DNA of 63,224 nucleotides from Alteromonas sp. IB21. GTDB lineage: Bacteria > Pseudomonadota > Gammaproteobacteria > Enterobacterales > Alteromonadaceae. Every line of letters starts with the position of its first letter. The stretch's first letter is position 1. Under the pieces are notes generated by a model. It worked only from the letters and a program-made list of their open reading frames with translations, was not told the origin of the DNA and did no database searches. Shown here piece by piece: positions 27,228-37,500 of this stretch. Where the stretch lies: contig NZ_JAEFCD010000030.1 of the NCBI RefSeq assembly GCF_016405965.1, positions 1-63,224 of the forward strand. Direction: 5' to 3'. The position numbers were made by a program, and so were the translations under genes.

Positions 27228-28604
27228 TTGCAGTTTGATTTAGATAAAGACGGGCTTATTGGGCCGTTTAGCTTAGATAATAAGGAATTAATTGAATATT
27301 TTTTATCTGATTTAGAACAGACAGGAAACTATAAGAATATTCATGTTACAAATCCGCTTTGCTTGCGCCTAGTGTCGGATAAGATGATTTCTGAGAGCAT
27401 TAGTCAGAACATCTTTGGTAATTTAGTTTTATGGCGGACGAACTGTTTCGAAAAAGAAAGAGGATCAAAAGAAATTGGATGGCATCATGATCGGCATTTC
27501 GAAGATGGCGATGAGATGTTAGATTTCGCGAATATCAGAAATCATTTTTCTGTTTTAATAGCGCTAAATGATATGGACGAAACCAGTGGTTTAATGGAGT
27601 TTGTTTTAGGGTCTCACAAACCGGTTAGCGGCTTTGAGCGTTCCTTGGCACCTTTTCATGCAAAAACGCTTGACGAACATTTCATTGAGTTACCTGAGCA
27701 TTTATTAGCTAGACGTATACAAGTACCAATGAAAAAAGGGCAATTCCTTATCTTCCACTCGGGAATTATTCATCGAAGCCTTGCCTCAACAAGTGATAAT
27801 CGGCGCTATTCACTCGCCGCGCGACTGTGTCGTAACTTTAATAACATTCCGCCTGCTTTGGCTTTGCCAACCGATATTTTTCCTTACCCATTCCCTTCTC
27901 ATCTATCAGATCAACTTCAAGGAAAAGTGATACTAGTTACAGGTGGCTCAAGTGGAATCGGGAAGAGTATTGCAAAGGGGTTGTTGAAAGAACGTGCTCA
28001 TGTTGTGATAACTGGAAGGAATAGCAGTAAGTTGCAAAACGCTGTTGAAGAGCTTCAACAATTTGCTACTTCTTCTAAAATCATTGGTGTCAATGCAGAT
28101 GCCTCAAACTTGGAGGAGATGCAGACTCTTTTTCGGGATGTGCGGCATAAGTTCGGCGGAATTGATGTGGTTTTTGTTAACGCAGCTACGAATTCTGTGT
28201 CTGGAGGAATATTGGAGGTAGACATTGAACGTTGGCAGAATGAAGTTTCTGATAATATATCTGCCAGCTTTATTACCTCGTCTTTGGCTGCTAAATACAT
28301 GAGGATGGGGGGGAACTTAATTTTTATTGGATCAGCAATCGGGCATTCCGGTGGGGCTTGTAATTCTGCGTATTCTGTATCGAAAGGAGCTATTCGCGCG
28401 CTTAGACTATCTTTGTCAAAAGAGCTGAAGGCAAAATCTATTAATGTTAACGAGTTGATTCCAGGTTCTGTGAGCACAGATATGAATCCGAACGGTGACA
28501 AATCACCCGATGAAATTATTGAACTTGCAACAGTCCTAGCAAAACAGAATCTTAAATATGGTGCTAACGGCCAGTGCTTGTCTCTCAAATCAGCACCTTT
28601 TTGA
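27228..28604 (+). CDS. PhyH-type dioxygenase fused to short-chain dehydrogenase
   Basis: A 458-residue fusion. The N-terminal ~215 residues resemble phytanoyl-CoA dioxygenase-family non-heme iron enzymes: the iron-binding HxD is in GWHHDRHF (residues 86-88) and the distal His in SGIIHRS (His182), with a downstream Arg (NRRYSLAAR) for 2-oxoglutarate. From about 230 on it is a classical SDR: VTGGSSGIG cofactor loop (238-245), NAA motif, catalytic Ser in GSAIGH, and YSVSK (Tyr382, Lys386). A hydroxylation followed by oxidation of the same small substrate is a fair guess. The start is TTG at 27228 with GGAG six bases upstream; no ATG fits better. No signal peptide, so cytoplasmic. Substrate unknown. 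Confidence 0.82.
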   Translation: MQFDLDKDGLIGPFSLDNKELIEYFLSDLEQTGNYKNIHVTNPLCLRLVSDKMISESISQNIFGNLVLWRTNCFEKERGSKEIGWHHDRHFEDGDEMLDFANIRNHFSVLIALNDMDETSGLMEFVLGSHKPVSGFERSLAPFHAKTLDEHFIELPEHLLARRIQVPMKKGQFLIFHSGIIHRSLASTSDNRRYSLAARLCRNFNNIPPALALPTDIFPYPFPSHLSDQLQGKVILVTGGSSGIGKSIAKGLLKERAHVVITGRNSSKLQNAVEELQQFATSSKIIGVNADASNLEEMQTLFRDVRHKFGGIDVVFVNAATNSVSGGILEVDIERWQNEVSDNISASFITSSLAAKYMRMGGNLIFIGSAIGHSGGACNSAYSVSKGAIRALRLSLSKELKAKSINVNELIPGSVSTDMNPNGDKSPDEIIELATVLAKQNLKYGANGQCLSLKSAPF

Positions 28605-28678
28605 CGCTGATTATGATTGCACATATCTTCATTTTTGACTTAAAGGTAGGCATTACACGCTTGTGTTAAGCCGATGTG

Positions 28679-30133
28679 ATGATAGTTCAAAAGGTTGCGG
28701 TATTGAAATTTACTACAAAAGATTACAGTTTATACAAGTCAGAGAGCTCTTTGAACGCTTGGATATGCTGCATCTGTATCGTTTTCTTTTGTTGTCTTCA
28801 TAAAGTAGCTGGTGCTCAGGTTATTCTTTCAAAGGATACTATGCCCTACTCAGATGGAGGCTTAGATACGAAACTGAAGCATGTCATCCGCGAGAGCGAA
28901 GTGAATACAATCTACACTGATAAAGCACAAGCTGTTGCGAAGATAAACCTAGGTCAGAAACTCTTTTTCGACAAAATACTTAGCGGTAGCCAAGATATCT
29001 CATGTGCCACCTGTCACCACCCCACAACAAACTCGGGCGATGATCTTAGCCTCTCTATTGGCGTTGGGGGGCAGGGCATCGGTTATTCAAGAGAACTTGG
29101 CGAAACACGCCGGCTAATTCCAAGGAATGCTCCAGAAATATTTAATCGTGGCGCTACGGGATGGCGAACGATGTTCTGGGATGGTCGAGTTGAAATTACC
29201 CCAGACGGCAAAATGCTTTCCCCCGCGGATGATAAATTACCAACAGATGTTTTAGAAAATGTGGTGGCAGTGCAAGCCATGTTTCCAGTTACTTCTAGGC
29301 AGGAAATGCGTGGCCGAAAGGGGGATGTCGATATAGAAGGCAAGCCCAATAGCTTGGCCGCTATCGGTGATACCGACTTTGAAGAAATGTGGGCCCGCGT
29401 AATGGCGCGAATTGTGGCTATTCCAAAGTATATAGAGCTGTTTAAACAAGCATACCCTGAAGTGTCGGTTGAAAAGTTGCACTTTGCGCACGCTGCCAAT
29501 GCTCTAGCAGCTTTCCAAATACATTCGTTTGCTTTTGAAGATAGCCCGTGGGACGAGTTCTTAAAAGGTAATACCCATACGCTTTCAGAAAAAGCAAAGG
29601 AAGGCGCCGTTCTTTTTTATGGTCGCGCAGGCTGTGCTTCATGTCATAGCGGAACATTAATGACAGACCAAAAATACTATAATATTCTTGTTCCGCAGAT
29701 TGGGCCGGGTCACCGAGATAGTGCAGGTTTTGACATAGGCCGCGCTCGGGAAACAGACAAAAAAGAAGATGCTTTTGCGTTTCGAACTCCACCATTACGT
29801 AACGTAGCTAAGACCGGCCCTTACATGCACAACGGTGCCTATACCTCTTTATACGACGTAATTAAGCATCATATTAACCCTCTTGAAATGTTACAAGAAT
29901 ACGATGCATCACAGCTTGATGATGGCCTAGAAAAAACATTTCGGTTGAATACATCGACAATATTAGTAATGTCTCAAACATTTTCATCTGAAGTGAATGT
30001 GGTCCCCAGCCTCACTGAACACGAAATTGAGCAATTGATCGCTTTTTTAAACAGTTTAACGTCACCTTCGACAAAGAATTTGTCTCATCTTGTACCCGAT
30101 TCTGTACCAAGTGGCTTACCGGTCGACCGTTAG
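28679..30133 (+). CDS. Di-heme cytochrome c peroxidase/MauG-like protein
   Basis: A 484-residue exported protein with a hydrophobic segment at about residues 28-45 (ICCICIVFFCCLHKVAGA). It has two c-type heme sites, CATCHH near residue 110 and CASCHS near 320, spaced as in bacterial di-heme cytochrome c peroxidases and MauG-like enzymes. Other family features are GWRTMFWDGR and the C-terminal FRTPPLRNVAKTGPYMHNGA block. A GTG at 28676 directly precedes the ATG, and no clear ribosome binding site separates the two. It would work in the periplasm, reducing peroxide or oxidising a protein or small-molecule partner. It lies between the dioxygenase fusion and a CRTAC1-like protein on one strand, a likely transcription unit. 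Confidence 0.85.
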   Translation: MIVQKVAVLKFTTKDYSLYKSESSLNAWICCICIVFFCCLHKVAGAQVILSKDTMPYSDGGLDTKLKHVIRESEVNTIYTDKAQAVAKINLGQKLFFDKILSGSQDISCATCHHPTTNSGDDLSLSIGVGGQGIGYSRELGETRRLIPRNAPEIFNRGATGWRTMFWDGRVEITPDGKMLSPADDKLPTDVLENVVAVQAMFPVTSRQEMRGRKGDVDIEGKPNSLAAIGDTDFEEMWARVMARIVAIPKYIELFKQAYPEVSVEKLHFAHAANALAAFQIHSFAFEDSPWDEFLKGNTHTLSEKAKEGAVLFYGRAGCASCHSGTLMTDQKYYNILVPQIGPGHRDSAGFDIGRARETDKKEDAFAFRTPPLRNVAKTGPYMHNGAYTSLYDVIKHHINPLEMLQEYDASQLDDGLEKTFRLNTSTILVMSQTFSSEVNVVPSLTEHEIEQLIAFLNSLTSPSTKNLSHLVPDSVPSGLPVDR

Positions 30134-30155
30134 CCTTTGATTTCTGGAGAAATGG

Positions 30156-33100
30156 ATGTTCTATATGTTTTTACAACGTAAATTTTTCCTCTTGAGTGTT
30201 ATCTTTCTTCCTCTTCTTTTAATTGTGACTGATAGCAAAGCAAGCCCTGCAACCTCCATTGCTGCGCCAAATACAATCCACGCGGAACCTTTGATTACTG
30301 CTCAGCAAAGCTCAGCAAAACTTTTTACTCGGTTAGAAGAAATCGAGACCGGAATTCAATTCAAGAATAAGCTCTCATTAAAAAATCAACGTAACTTTAC
30401 GTTTAACGGTGCAGGTTTAGCGTCCGGCGATTTTGATGGTGATGGGGTGGTCGACATTTATTTAGTTACAGAGGAAGGGCAAAGCAAGCTATACCGAAAC
30501 CTTGGTGGTTTTATATTTGAAGATGTAACTGAGAAAGCGGGGTTAAACCAGGATGAAAATGGGTTCGGGATTGGCGCATACTTTGCGGATATTGATAACG
30601 ACCGTGATTTAGACTTGTTCCTTACGAACTGGAATAAGTCTAACCAACTTTATCGAAATAATGGTGATGGTACGTTTACGGATATAACCCAAAAAGCAGG
30701 GCTAAGTTACAACGGCGGCGCAACGACCGCTACCTTTGCCGATTACGATAGAGATGGCGATTTAGATTTTTTTGTTGCTACCTATCGCGCATCCGACTTG
30801 GCTGCTGAAATTGGCACCCCCAAGCTAGAAATGAAAGACGGTAAAATTGTCGTCCCAGACAATCTTAAAAGCGCCATTGAGCTATTTGAAACCCAAAAAG
30901 GCTTGAGCGTTCGCCAATTAGGTGAGCCCGATTTACTTTATCGAAATAATGGCGATGGCACTTTTACTGAAGTTGCTGAGGAAGCGGGCATTTCCGGGGG
31001 ATATTGGGGATTATCAGCTTCGTTCAGTGATGTCGATAACGATGGCTGGCCCGACTTGTACGTGACCAACGATTTTTGGTCTCCAGACACATTTTATCGC
31101 AATAATGGAAACGGTACGTTTTCACTTATAGAGGCCAACAAGTTACAGCAAACCCCTATGTTTGCCATGGGGATGGACTTTGGTGACATTAATAACGATG
31201 GCTTTATGGAGGTTTTTGTCGGCGATATGTTAAGCAAAGATGCGACATTACGCCTTACGCAGCACGGTTTAATGGATACCACTTTGCCGCCAGATGAGGC
31301 TGCCGCGCAGGTTATGCACAATGGGTTGTTTCTTAATAATGGGGATGGCTCATTCAGTGAGATTTCTTGGATGGCTGGCGTGGCGTCGAGCGATTGGACA
31401 TGGTCTACCAAATTCATAGACGCTGACTTAGACGGCTATGAAGATCTTCTGATAAATAACGGCATGATAGGTGATTTAATGGACAGCGATGTGCTGGCCA
31501 ATATTAACTTACCCCAGTTTAAAAATGCCCCAGCTTATTACGACGGCTATCCTAAGTTAGCAACGCCCAATGTCGCGTTTCGTAATAATGGGAATCTTAC
31601 TTTTAGCGACGTCTCCAAAGAGTGGGGCGTTAACCATGAAAGTATTGCTCATGGCGCAACGTTTGCCGATTTTGATAACGATGGCGACCTAGACAAAATC
31701 GATAGTTTCATGAATGAGCAGGTAGGTATATATCGCAACAACGCGCAAAATAATAGGTTGTTAATTGAACTAGTTGGTTACCGCTCTAATTCCTTTGGTA
31801 TTGGTGCAAGGGTAACGGTGACCACACCAGATGGTAAAACACGAACCCGGCAAATGAGCACCTCTGGTGGCTACTTGTCTAGCCATGAGCCTGTTTTAGT
31901 TTTCGGCTTAAATAAGCACAGAACAATAAAGCATATTGAAGTGGAATGGCCCTCGGGTCACTATCAAAAATTCAGTTCAGTGGATAACAAGCCTTTGTTA
32001 GTAAACCAGAGAATTACTATCGCTGAACCTGATGAGGCAACAAGCGTTCCCCCACCCCAAATGCTAGTAGCCACAAACACGCAATTTACAGAAGTCGGTT
32101 TAACTTTGGGCATCGACCGAGCGCATATTGAAGCGAACTTTGATAATAGACAGTACAAAGGCTACGACGATTTCGAAGAGCAACCATTGTTACCAAGGCG
32201 GTTGTCGGCAATCGGCCCGGGCGTAGCATGGACGGATATGGATGATGATGGCGATGATGACCTGTATATAGCCGGAGCACATAAGCAGGCGGGTATGGTT
32301 TATCAAAATAATGGCGATAAGTTTGAGTCAATTTCAAATCGGTTAACACCTTCAGAATTAGAAGAAATAGCAACGGTATGGCAAGCCAATGGTTCTTTTA
32401 TTTCTAGTTTCAGTAAGTATGAAACGCCCAATGCGCCTATCGCAGCCATATTAGGTGGTGCTCAAGCTACACAACTCATCGGTAAAGAATCTGGAGGCGC
32501 ACTGGCGTTAAGCGATATAGACGAGGACGGTGATCTTGATCTTTTCGTCGGTGGCCGAGCATTACCAAACCAGTGGCCTCTGCCAGCTTCAAGCCGCTTA
32601 TATCGCAACGATGGCAACAACTACACAGACGTTACAGCAGACGTTGCGCCGGGCCTTCTACATCTGGGGCTTGCTACCGGGGCTATGTGGTTAGATATAG
32701 ATAATGATAGCGATAGCGATTTATTGATTGCTACTGAGTATGGCCCTGTACGCTTATTTGTAAACAATCAAAATAAGTTTGAAGAAAGGACTGCTACGGC
32801 AGGCCTAGATAAATGGTATGGCCTTTGGACAGGTATAACTGCAGGCGACTTCAATGAGGATGGTTATATGGATTTTGCCGCAGCCAACTGGGGGCTGAAT
32901 ACTCGATACAGCGCATCTGAACAGTATCCACTTATGCTGTATGCTGGCAACATTGATGGCGACGGTGATTTAGACATTATTGAAGCTGAATACGTTGATG
33001 GTGTATTGCGGCCAATGCGCGAGCGCGGCATGGTTGGCGCTGAAATGCCGTTTGTATACGAAAAGTTTGATACGTTTCGAGCCTATGCAGAGGCGTCGCT

Positions 33101-33803
33101 GATAGACGTATTCGACGAACGTCTTGAGCAAAATGATGTTATGACACTCTATGCCAATACGCTAGAACATGCTGTTTTCATTAATAACGGTAAGGGCGGC
33201 TTTGACAAGAAAGCATTACCCGGCCTAATACAAGCCATGCCTGGGTACGGGATAACCTCTGCAGATTTTAACAACGACGGCCATGAAGATTTATATCTTG
33301 TGGGTAATTTTAGTCACAATGATCATGAATTTAGGCAATTTGCTGGTGGTATAAGCTATCTGCTTGAAGGCAATGGTGACGGAACGTTTAATGAAATACC
33401 CTCTACCAAAAGTGGATTGTTTGTACCCTATGATGGACGTGGTGTGGCTGTAAGCGACTATGACAAAGACGGTTGGGTCGATATTGCCGTTGGTGTAAAC
33501 GATGAACGCCCGCTTTTATTTAACAATAATGGGGCAAACGAAAGTTGCGCCATTACGCTTGCACTTACCGGCAAACAGCCTAATCCATTGGCCATTGGTG
33601 CCCGTGTAGAAGTAATTAGAGGTAACAAAAGTAAAACAGCACGAGAGATACAGGCGGGAAGTGGATATTTCTCGCAAAACAGTACTGCTCAGTTATTTGG
33701 TCTTGGGCGCAATGACGAAGCTACAGTAAAGATTGTTTGGCCAAATGGCGAAGTAACGAAAAAGACTGCGGTTCAATGTGGTTCTTTTAAGGTTACACAG
33801 TAA
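30156..33803 (+). CDS. CRTAC1-like FG-GAP/UnbV repeat protein
   Basis: A 1215-residue exported protein with a signal peptide (about 1-30, ending DSKA). It is built of FG-GAP/VCBS beta-propeller repeats with calcium-binding loops such as DFDGDGVVDIYLV and DIDNDRDLDLFLT. Each of two propeller modules ends in an ASPIC/UnbV domain: the first near residues 530-620 (FGIGARVTVT, EVEWPSG), the second at the C terminus (AIGARVEVI, KIVWPNGE). The tandem arrangement doubles the usual CRTAC1-like unit. GGAG ends 6 bases before the ATG. The gene starts 22 bases after the di-heme protein, so coexpression and a shared extracellular or periplasmic role are likely. The ligand is unknown. Confidence 0.85.
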   Translation: MFYMFLQRKFFLLSVIFLPLLLIVTDSKASPATSIAAPNTIHAEPLITAQQSSAKLFTRLEEIETGIQFKNKLSLKNQRNFTFNGAGLASGDFDGDGVVDIYLVTEEGQSKLYRNLGGFIFEDVTEKAGLNQDENGFGIGAYFADIDNDRDLDLFLTNWNKSNQLYRNNGDGTFTDITQKAGLSYNGGATTATFADYDRDGDLDFFVATYRASDLAAEIGTPKLEMKDGKIVVPDNLKSAIELFETQKGLSVRQLGEPDLLYRNNGDGTFTEVAEEAGISGGYWGLSASFSDVDNDGWPDLYVTNDFWSPDTFYRNNGNGTFSLIEANKLQQTPMFAMGMDFGDINNDGFMEVFVGDMLSKDATLRLTQHGLMDTTLPPDEAAAQVMHNGLFLNNGDGSFSEISWMAGVASSDWTWSTKFIDADLDGYEDLLINNGMIGDLMDSDVLANINLPQFKNAPAYYDGYPKLATPNVAFRNNGNLTFSDVSKEWGVNHESIAHGATFADFDNDGDLDKIDSFMNEQVGIYRNNAQNNRLLIELVGYRSNSFGIGARVTVTTPDGKTRTRQMSTSGGYLSSHEPVLVFGLNKHRTIKHIEVEWPSGHYQKFSSVDNKPLLVNQRITIAEPDEATSVPPPQMLVATNTQFTEVGLTLGIDRAHIEANFDNRQYKGYDDFEEQPLLPRRLSAIGPGVAWTDMDDDGDDDLYIAGAHKQAGMVYQNNGDKFESISNRLTPSELEEIATVWQANGSFISSFSKYETPNAPIAAILGGAQATQLIGKESGGALALSDIDEDGDLDLFVGGRALPNQWPLPASSRLYRNDGNNYTDVTADVAPGLLHLGLATGAMWLDIDNDSDSDLLIATEYGPVRLFVNNQNKFEERTATAGLDKWYGLWTGITAGDFNEDGYMDFAAANWGLNTRYSASEQYPLMLYAGNIDGDGDLDIIEAEYVDGVLRPMRERGMVGAEMPFVYEKFDTFRAYAEASLIDVFDERLEQNDVMTLYANTLEHAVFINNGKGGFDKKALPGLIQAMPGYGITSADFNNDGHEDLYLVGNFSHNDHEFRQFAGGISYLLEGNGDGTFNEIPSTKSGLFVPYDGRGVAVSDYDKDGWVDIAVGVNDERPLLFNNNGANESCAITLALTGKQPNPLAIGARVEVIRGNKSKTAREIQAGSGYFSQNSTAQLFGLGRNDEATVKIVWPNGEVTKKTAVQCGSFKVTQ

Positions 33804-33873
33804 AATTTTAAAAGTTAATGTTTAAGAGAAGAAGAGGAGTCGAAGACAGCACATTATTGACCACTTCTCCGCT

Positions 33874-34401
33874 TTGAGCATTGTTGAATATGAATTTATG
33901 GATGGCATATGTTATCGTTCTTCGCTGGTAAAAGAGCATTACAATACACTCTCGGCTGCCAGCTTTGTTGCTCAGCATTATACTAATAGGGTTTACAAGG
34001 CATGGCGTTTATGCAGAAGTGAGGCTGACAAGGAAGCGTTGTTTAAGTTGTGCTACTTAGTGAAGTTTGGCGGAGCGGTATTATCAAACAACACCAAAAT
34101 TACTAAGTCGCTTATTCAAATAATGCTCAAGCCCCCAAGTTCTCTAGTGCTAGGAAAGGGGTATATGGGGATAGGCTCAAAAGTTGTCTTTGCTATGCCA
34201 AACCACCCCTTGTTAGTGGCAATTCTCAACTACGCTATTCAAAATCTACTGAATAGAAGTAGATTGCCAAGCTTATATACCACGGGTAGTTTGTGCTGGG
34301 CCAAAATGTACTGCGAATATGCATCTGTAATGCAAAAGCGGGGCACACCTCTAGATGTGCGAGTTTTAAGTGCAAGAGAAGTTGAGGCGCTATCTATCTA
34401 G
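33874..34401 (+). pseudogene. Truncated, degenerate GT32-like glycosyltransferase fragment
   Basis: A 175-residue frame resembling the middle and C-terminal parts of GT32 (capsular/OCH1-type) glycosyltransferases: VEYEFMDG, then SFVAQHYTNRVYKAWRLC, then LCYLVKFGGAVLSNN where working enzymes have a GG-x-YxD-x-D motif, then MPNHPLLVAILNYAI. The DxD motif is replaced by SNN and the N-terminal IPK-IHQIW region is missing. The frame begins at a TTG (33874) and stays open back to 33826 without an ATG. It is probably a decayed gene, though a short protein from TTG or from ATG 33898 is possible. It ends 120 bases before the convergent metalloprotease gene. Confidence 0.6.
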
Positions 34402-34476
34402 CTTAAAGGAAGCTGGTGTAGGTAAAGTTGTGAAAACCTTTATCTATCACTTCATAAGTTCTCTCACTCTAACCGT

Positions 34477-34510
34477 GTTAGCCCACTTTGATGCCTCAAA
34501 GCGGGCTAAC
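34477..34510. terminator. Long hairpin between convergent genes
   Basis: GTTAGCCC-A-CTTTGA pairs with TCAAAG-C-GGGCTAAC: 14 pairs with one mismatch and a 4-base loop. It sits between the convergent GT32 fragment and metalloprotease gene, where a bidirectional terminator is expected. There is no good T tract on either side, so its strength is uncertain. Confidence 0.55.
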
Positions 34511-34520
34511 GCGAGCAAAA

Positions 34521-37500
34521 CTAAAAGTTTCCGTTCTCTACTTCTTCGGTTGCAAAGTGCTCTATGTCTAAAGGAAGGGCTGTGCTGGAAGAGTCAATAC
34601 GTTGCTCTGTTCCTGTACCGTACTGTTGAATAATAGCGGCTTTTTCCATTTTCGACATAATGGGTGACGCAGTAAATACGTCTGTTGCATAACTGCCAAA
34701 GCCTTTTCGTAATATCTGGTTATATCTAGTACTAAGCACATAAATCCCTGAAGCGCTATCTCGTCTAACTGCTATGTCCGTTATTCCGTCACCATCGTAA
34801 TCTTCAACGACAGGTATATCTGTTGGTTGGGAACCAAAAAACGTGCGATAAATTTTACCGGTTGATGAATGCTTTATAAAAAAGCTTCCTATACTTGGAC
34901 GCCTGACCGCGATGTCGTCTATACCGTCGCCATCAAAGTCACCATGTACCGGAATATCTTCTTCTTTTGAGCCAAAATAGATCTCGGTGTAATCGCCGCC
35001 TTTGTCGCTAGCGTGTGAGTAGCCGTCAGATTTGTACAGATACCATACACCTGTGGCTGGATTTCGGTAGCCAATATCATCAATACCATCACCGTCAAAG
35101 TCAGCTACTGTAGGAATAAAACCGCTGCTAAATCGCGTTGCCTTTCGCAGCACCTCACCAGTTCCTGTGAACTTAATAAGCCAGTGACCAGTGCTAGGCC
35201 TTGCAATCGCGATGTCAGTTAACCCGTCACCGTCGTAATCTGCAGGTACGGGGATATCTCCATCTTGATTGCCGAAATACGTTTGTTCTTTCATAACTCC
35301 TGACAAAGTAGCCAGAGTCCAAATATGGCTTTCTTGGGAATAAAGTAAGATGTCGGGGGTATCATTGCCATCTAAAAACGCCATAAAAGGCACAACGCTG
35401 TTATCGGTGCTATTAATAAGGTGACGCTCTATTCCGTTGCCGAGTATGGGCGATGTCACTAAGCTTCGTGTTGAGCCGTGCCTGTAAAAAACCAAATCTG
35501 CATTTTTAAAACCGCTGATGTTATGATTAGAAGAGCGCGTTATATTATTTTGCGAACCCAGTACCAGTGTCAGTGATGCGGAATCAGGATGAGCTCTGTA
35601 TTGATTTTCAGCACCAACTATTCGAAGTGCTATGTATTGAAGTGAGTTATGATGCTCGGCTCGTCCTTCGATTCCAGTAACGTTTAAATAAAATTCTTTT
35701 TCAGTTTCGCCTGGTTCGAACTCAATGAATGCCGGTGGATTATTAATGTAACGGAGCGCTCCGGGTGTAAGTTCATCCCACTCTAATTTTACAGTAAGGG
35801 CTTCATAGGTGTTATTCTCGCGATGAAGCTTCACAATATAGTTGTCGTCAGAAACAAGGTAGCGATAATCCTCGTCAAAGAATATTACGGGTAATTCCTG
35901 ATATATTATAAAGATTTTACTTTGTAACATCTTCGTAATTGTTATGTTGGCAGTAGCATGATACTCAAACCCTCCCTTTCCCTCTATTCGTACTTTGAAG
36001 TCTTTGTCTTCACTTTCATATGCTCCAAATAAGGAGGTGGGAATTTCTAAAATTTTGAATCGCTCTCCAGGTTGAAAGGTTACCGTCTCTTCTACAGGAA
36101 TATAGTCTGTATAACTAATCGCGCTGCCATCTTCTGTACGTATGAGCAAGTCTAAACTGCCAGATATACTCCCTTCGCGTACCAAGCCAATTTGGGCTGT
36201 ATCACCTTCAACGACAGGGGCGAATTCTCCTACTAGTTCAACTGTGTTCCCTGCTAAGCCTGCGTTGTCTGTGGGGTCTGTACCATCCTCTATTTCCTTT
36301 CTATTAGGGATTTTGTCGCCGTCAAAATCTTCATTTTCAGTCTCTTCGTTACATAAATAATCATCGATAAAAAAATTTCTCCATGCGCGGTTTGGGTCAT
36401 GTTTTAAATAGTCGATCTGCCAACAATACGGCTTATTATCGAAGTAACTAGACCTGTAAAAGAAATGAATATTTTTTAAAAATGGTAGGCGAAATAAGCT
36501 GGATATGTCTTTAATTTCTGGCGATGTGCTTATGGATAACGTAGTCAACCGTGGCATGGTTTTAACAAAGTCGATATTGTCTTGCTGAATATTATTTAGC
36601 CACAATTCTTCAAGCGTAGGTAAGGAAGGCCAGTTTTCAGAGCTTACGTTTTCGCTGTTTTCAATAACAAGGGTGTGCAGTAATGGTAAGCTAGTTAATA
36701 CTCCTAAAGGCGATGAGCCAATATCGCCTAGGCGAAGTGTCATCAAATTAGGTAAGCCCTTTACAAACTCTAAACTGTTGAGCTGTGAACCAGTCAAATC
36801 TAATCGTTGCAAATTTGGCAGAGGAGGTATAGAGGGGTTTGCAAGGTCATTTCTACCTACATCCAGCACCTCTAGTTGAGTTAATTTGTCTACATTTAGC
36901 GAAGATAGTTTACTTCCGTATAGCTTGATTCTCCTCAGGCTAGTCAATTCGCTAATACCACTCATGTCAGAAATTTGGCTAAAGAAGGCTCTTAATTCAG
37001 TCAATGACGTAAGCTTGGATAAAGCATCGAGAGAAGTGATGTTTGTTTCATCTAATCTTAGGGTTAAGAGGTTGGGGAAATCTAGCTCCTCATTTGGCAG
37101 TCTAAGAGGAGCATTCCCGCTTAAAATAAGTTCTTGTAAACTAGATAAATTAAGTATCCCGCTAATGTCCTCTATTTCGTTATCGCCTAAAGCTAAATTC
37201 TTCAAACTTGGGTGGTTAGAAAACACAGGAGCTTTTGTTAAATGAGTGTTCCATAGACTTAAAGCGTATAGTTGAGGTAACGCATCAACAATGTTCTGCG
37301 CATCTTCATCAGTTAAGTTGAAGTTTTGTAAACCGAGTACAGACAATCCATTAAGCTTTTTTAAATCTGTAATTCCTTTCAGAGGTGAGATTTCGCTATT
37401 CGCGTCATTAATTATGTCTACTTTTAATAAAGAAACAAGGCTACTGAGTTCACTTAAGTCTGAAATATTTGTTTGATGAAGTGTTAACTCCCTTAAACCA

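Noticed and set aside
33819..33878. Short frame ATG AAG-rich leader (19 codons) before the GT32 fragment
   Set aside because: Too short, no similarity, and in a different frame; no evidence that it restores the missing N terminus.
34370..34633. 87-codon plus-strand frame at the end of the GT32 fragment
   Set aside because: It overlaps the 3' end of the metalloprotease gene and the hairpin, and its translation is basic and featureless.
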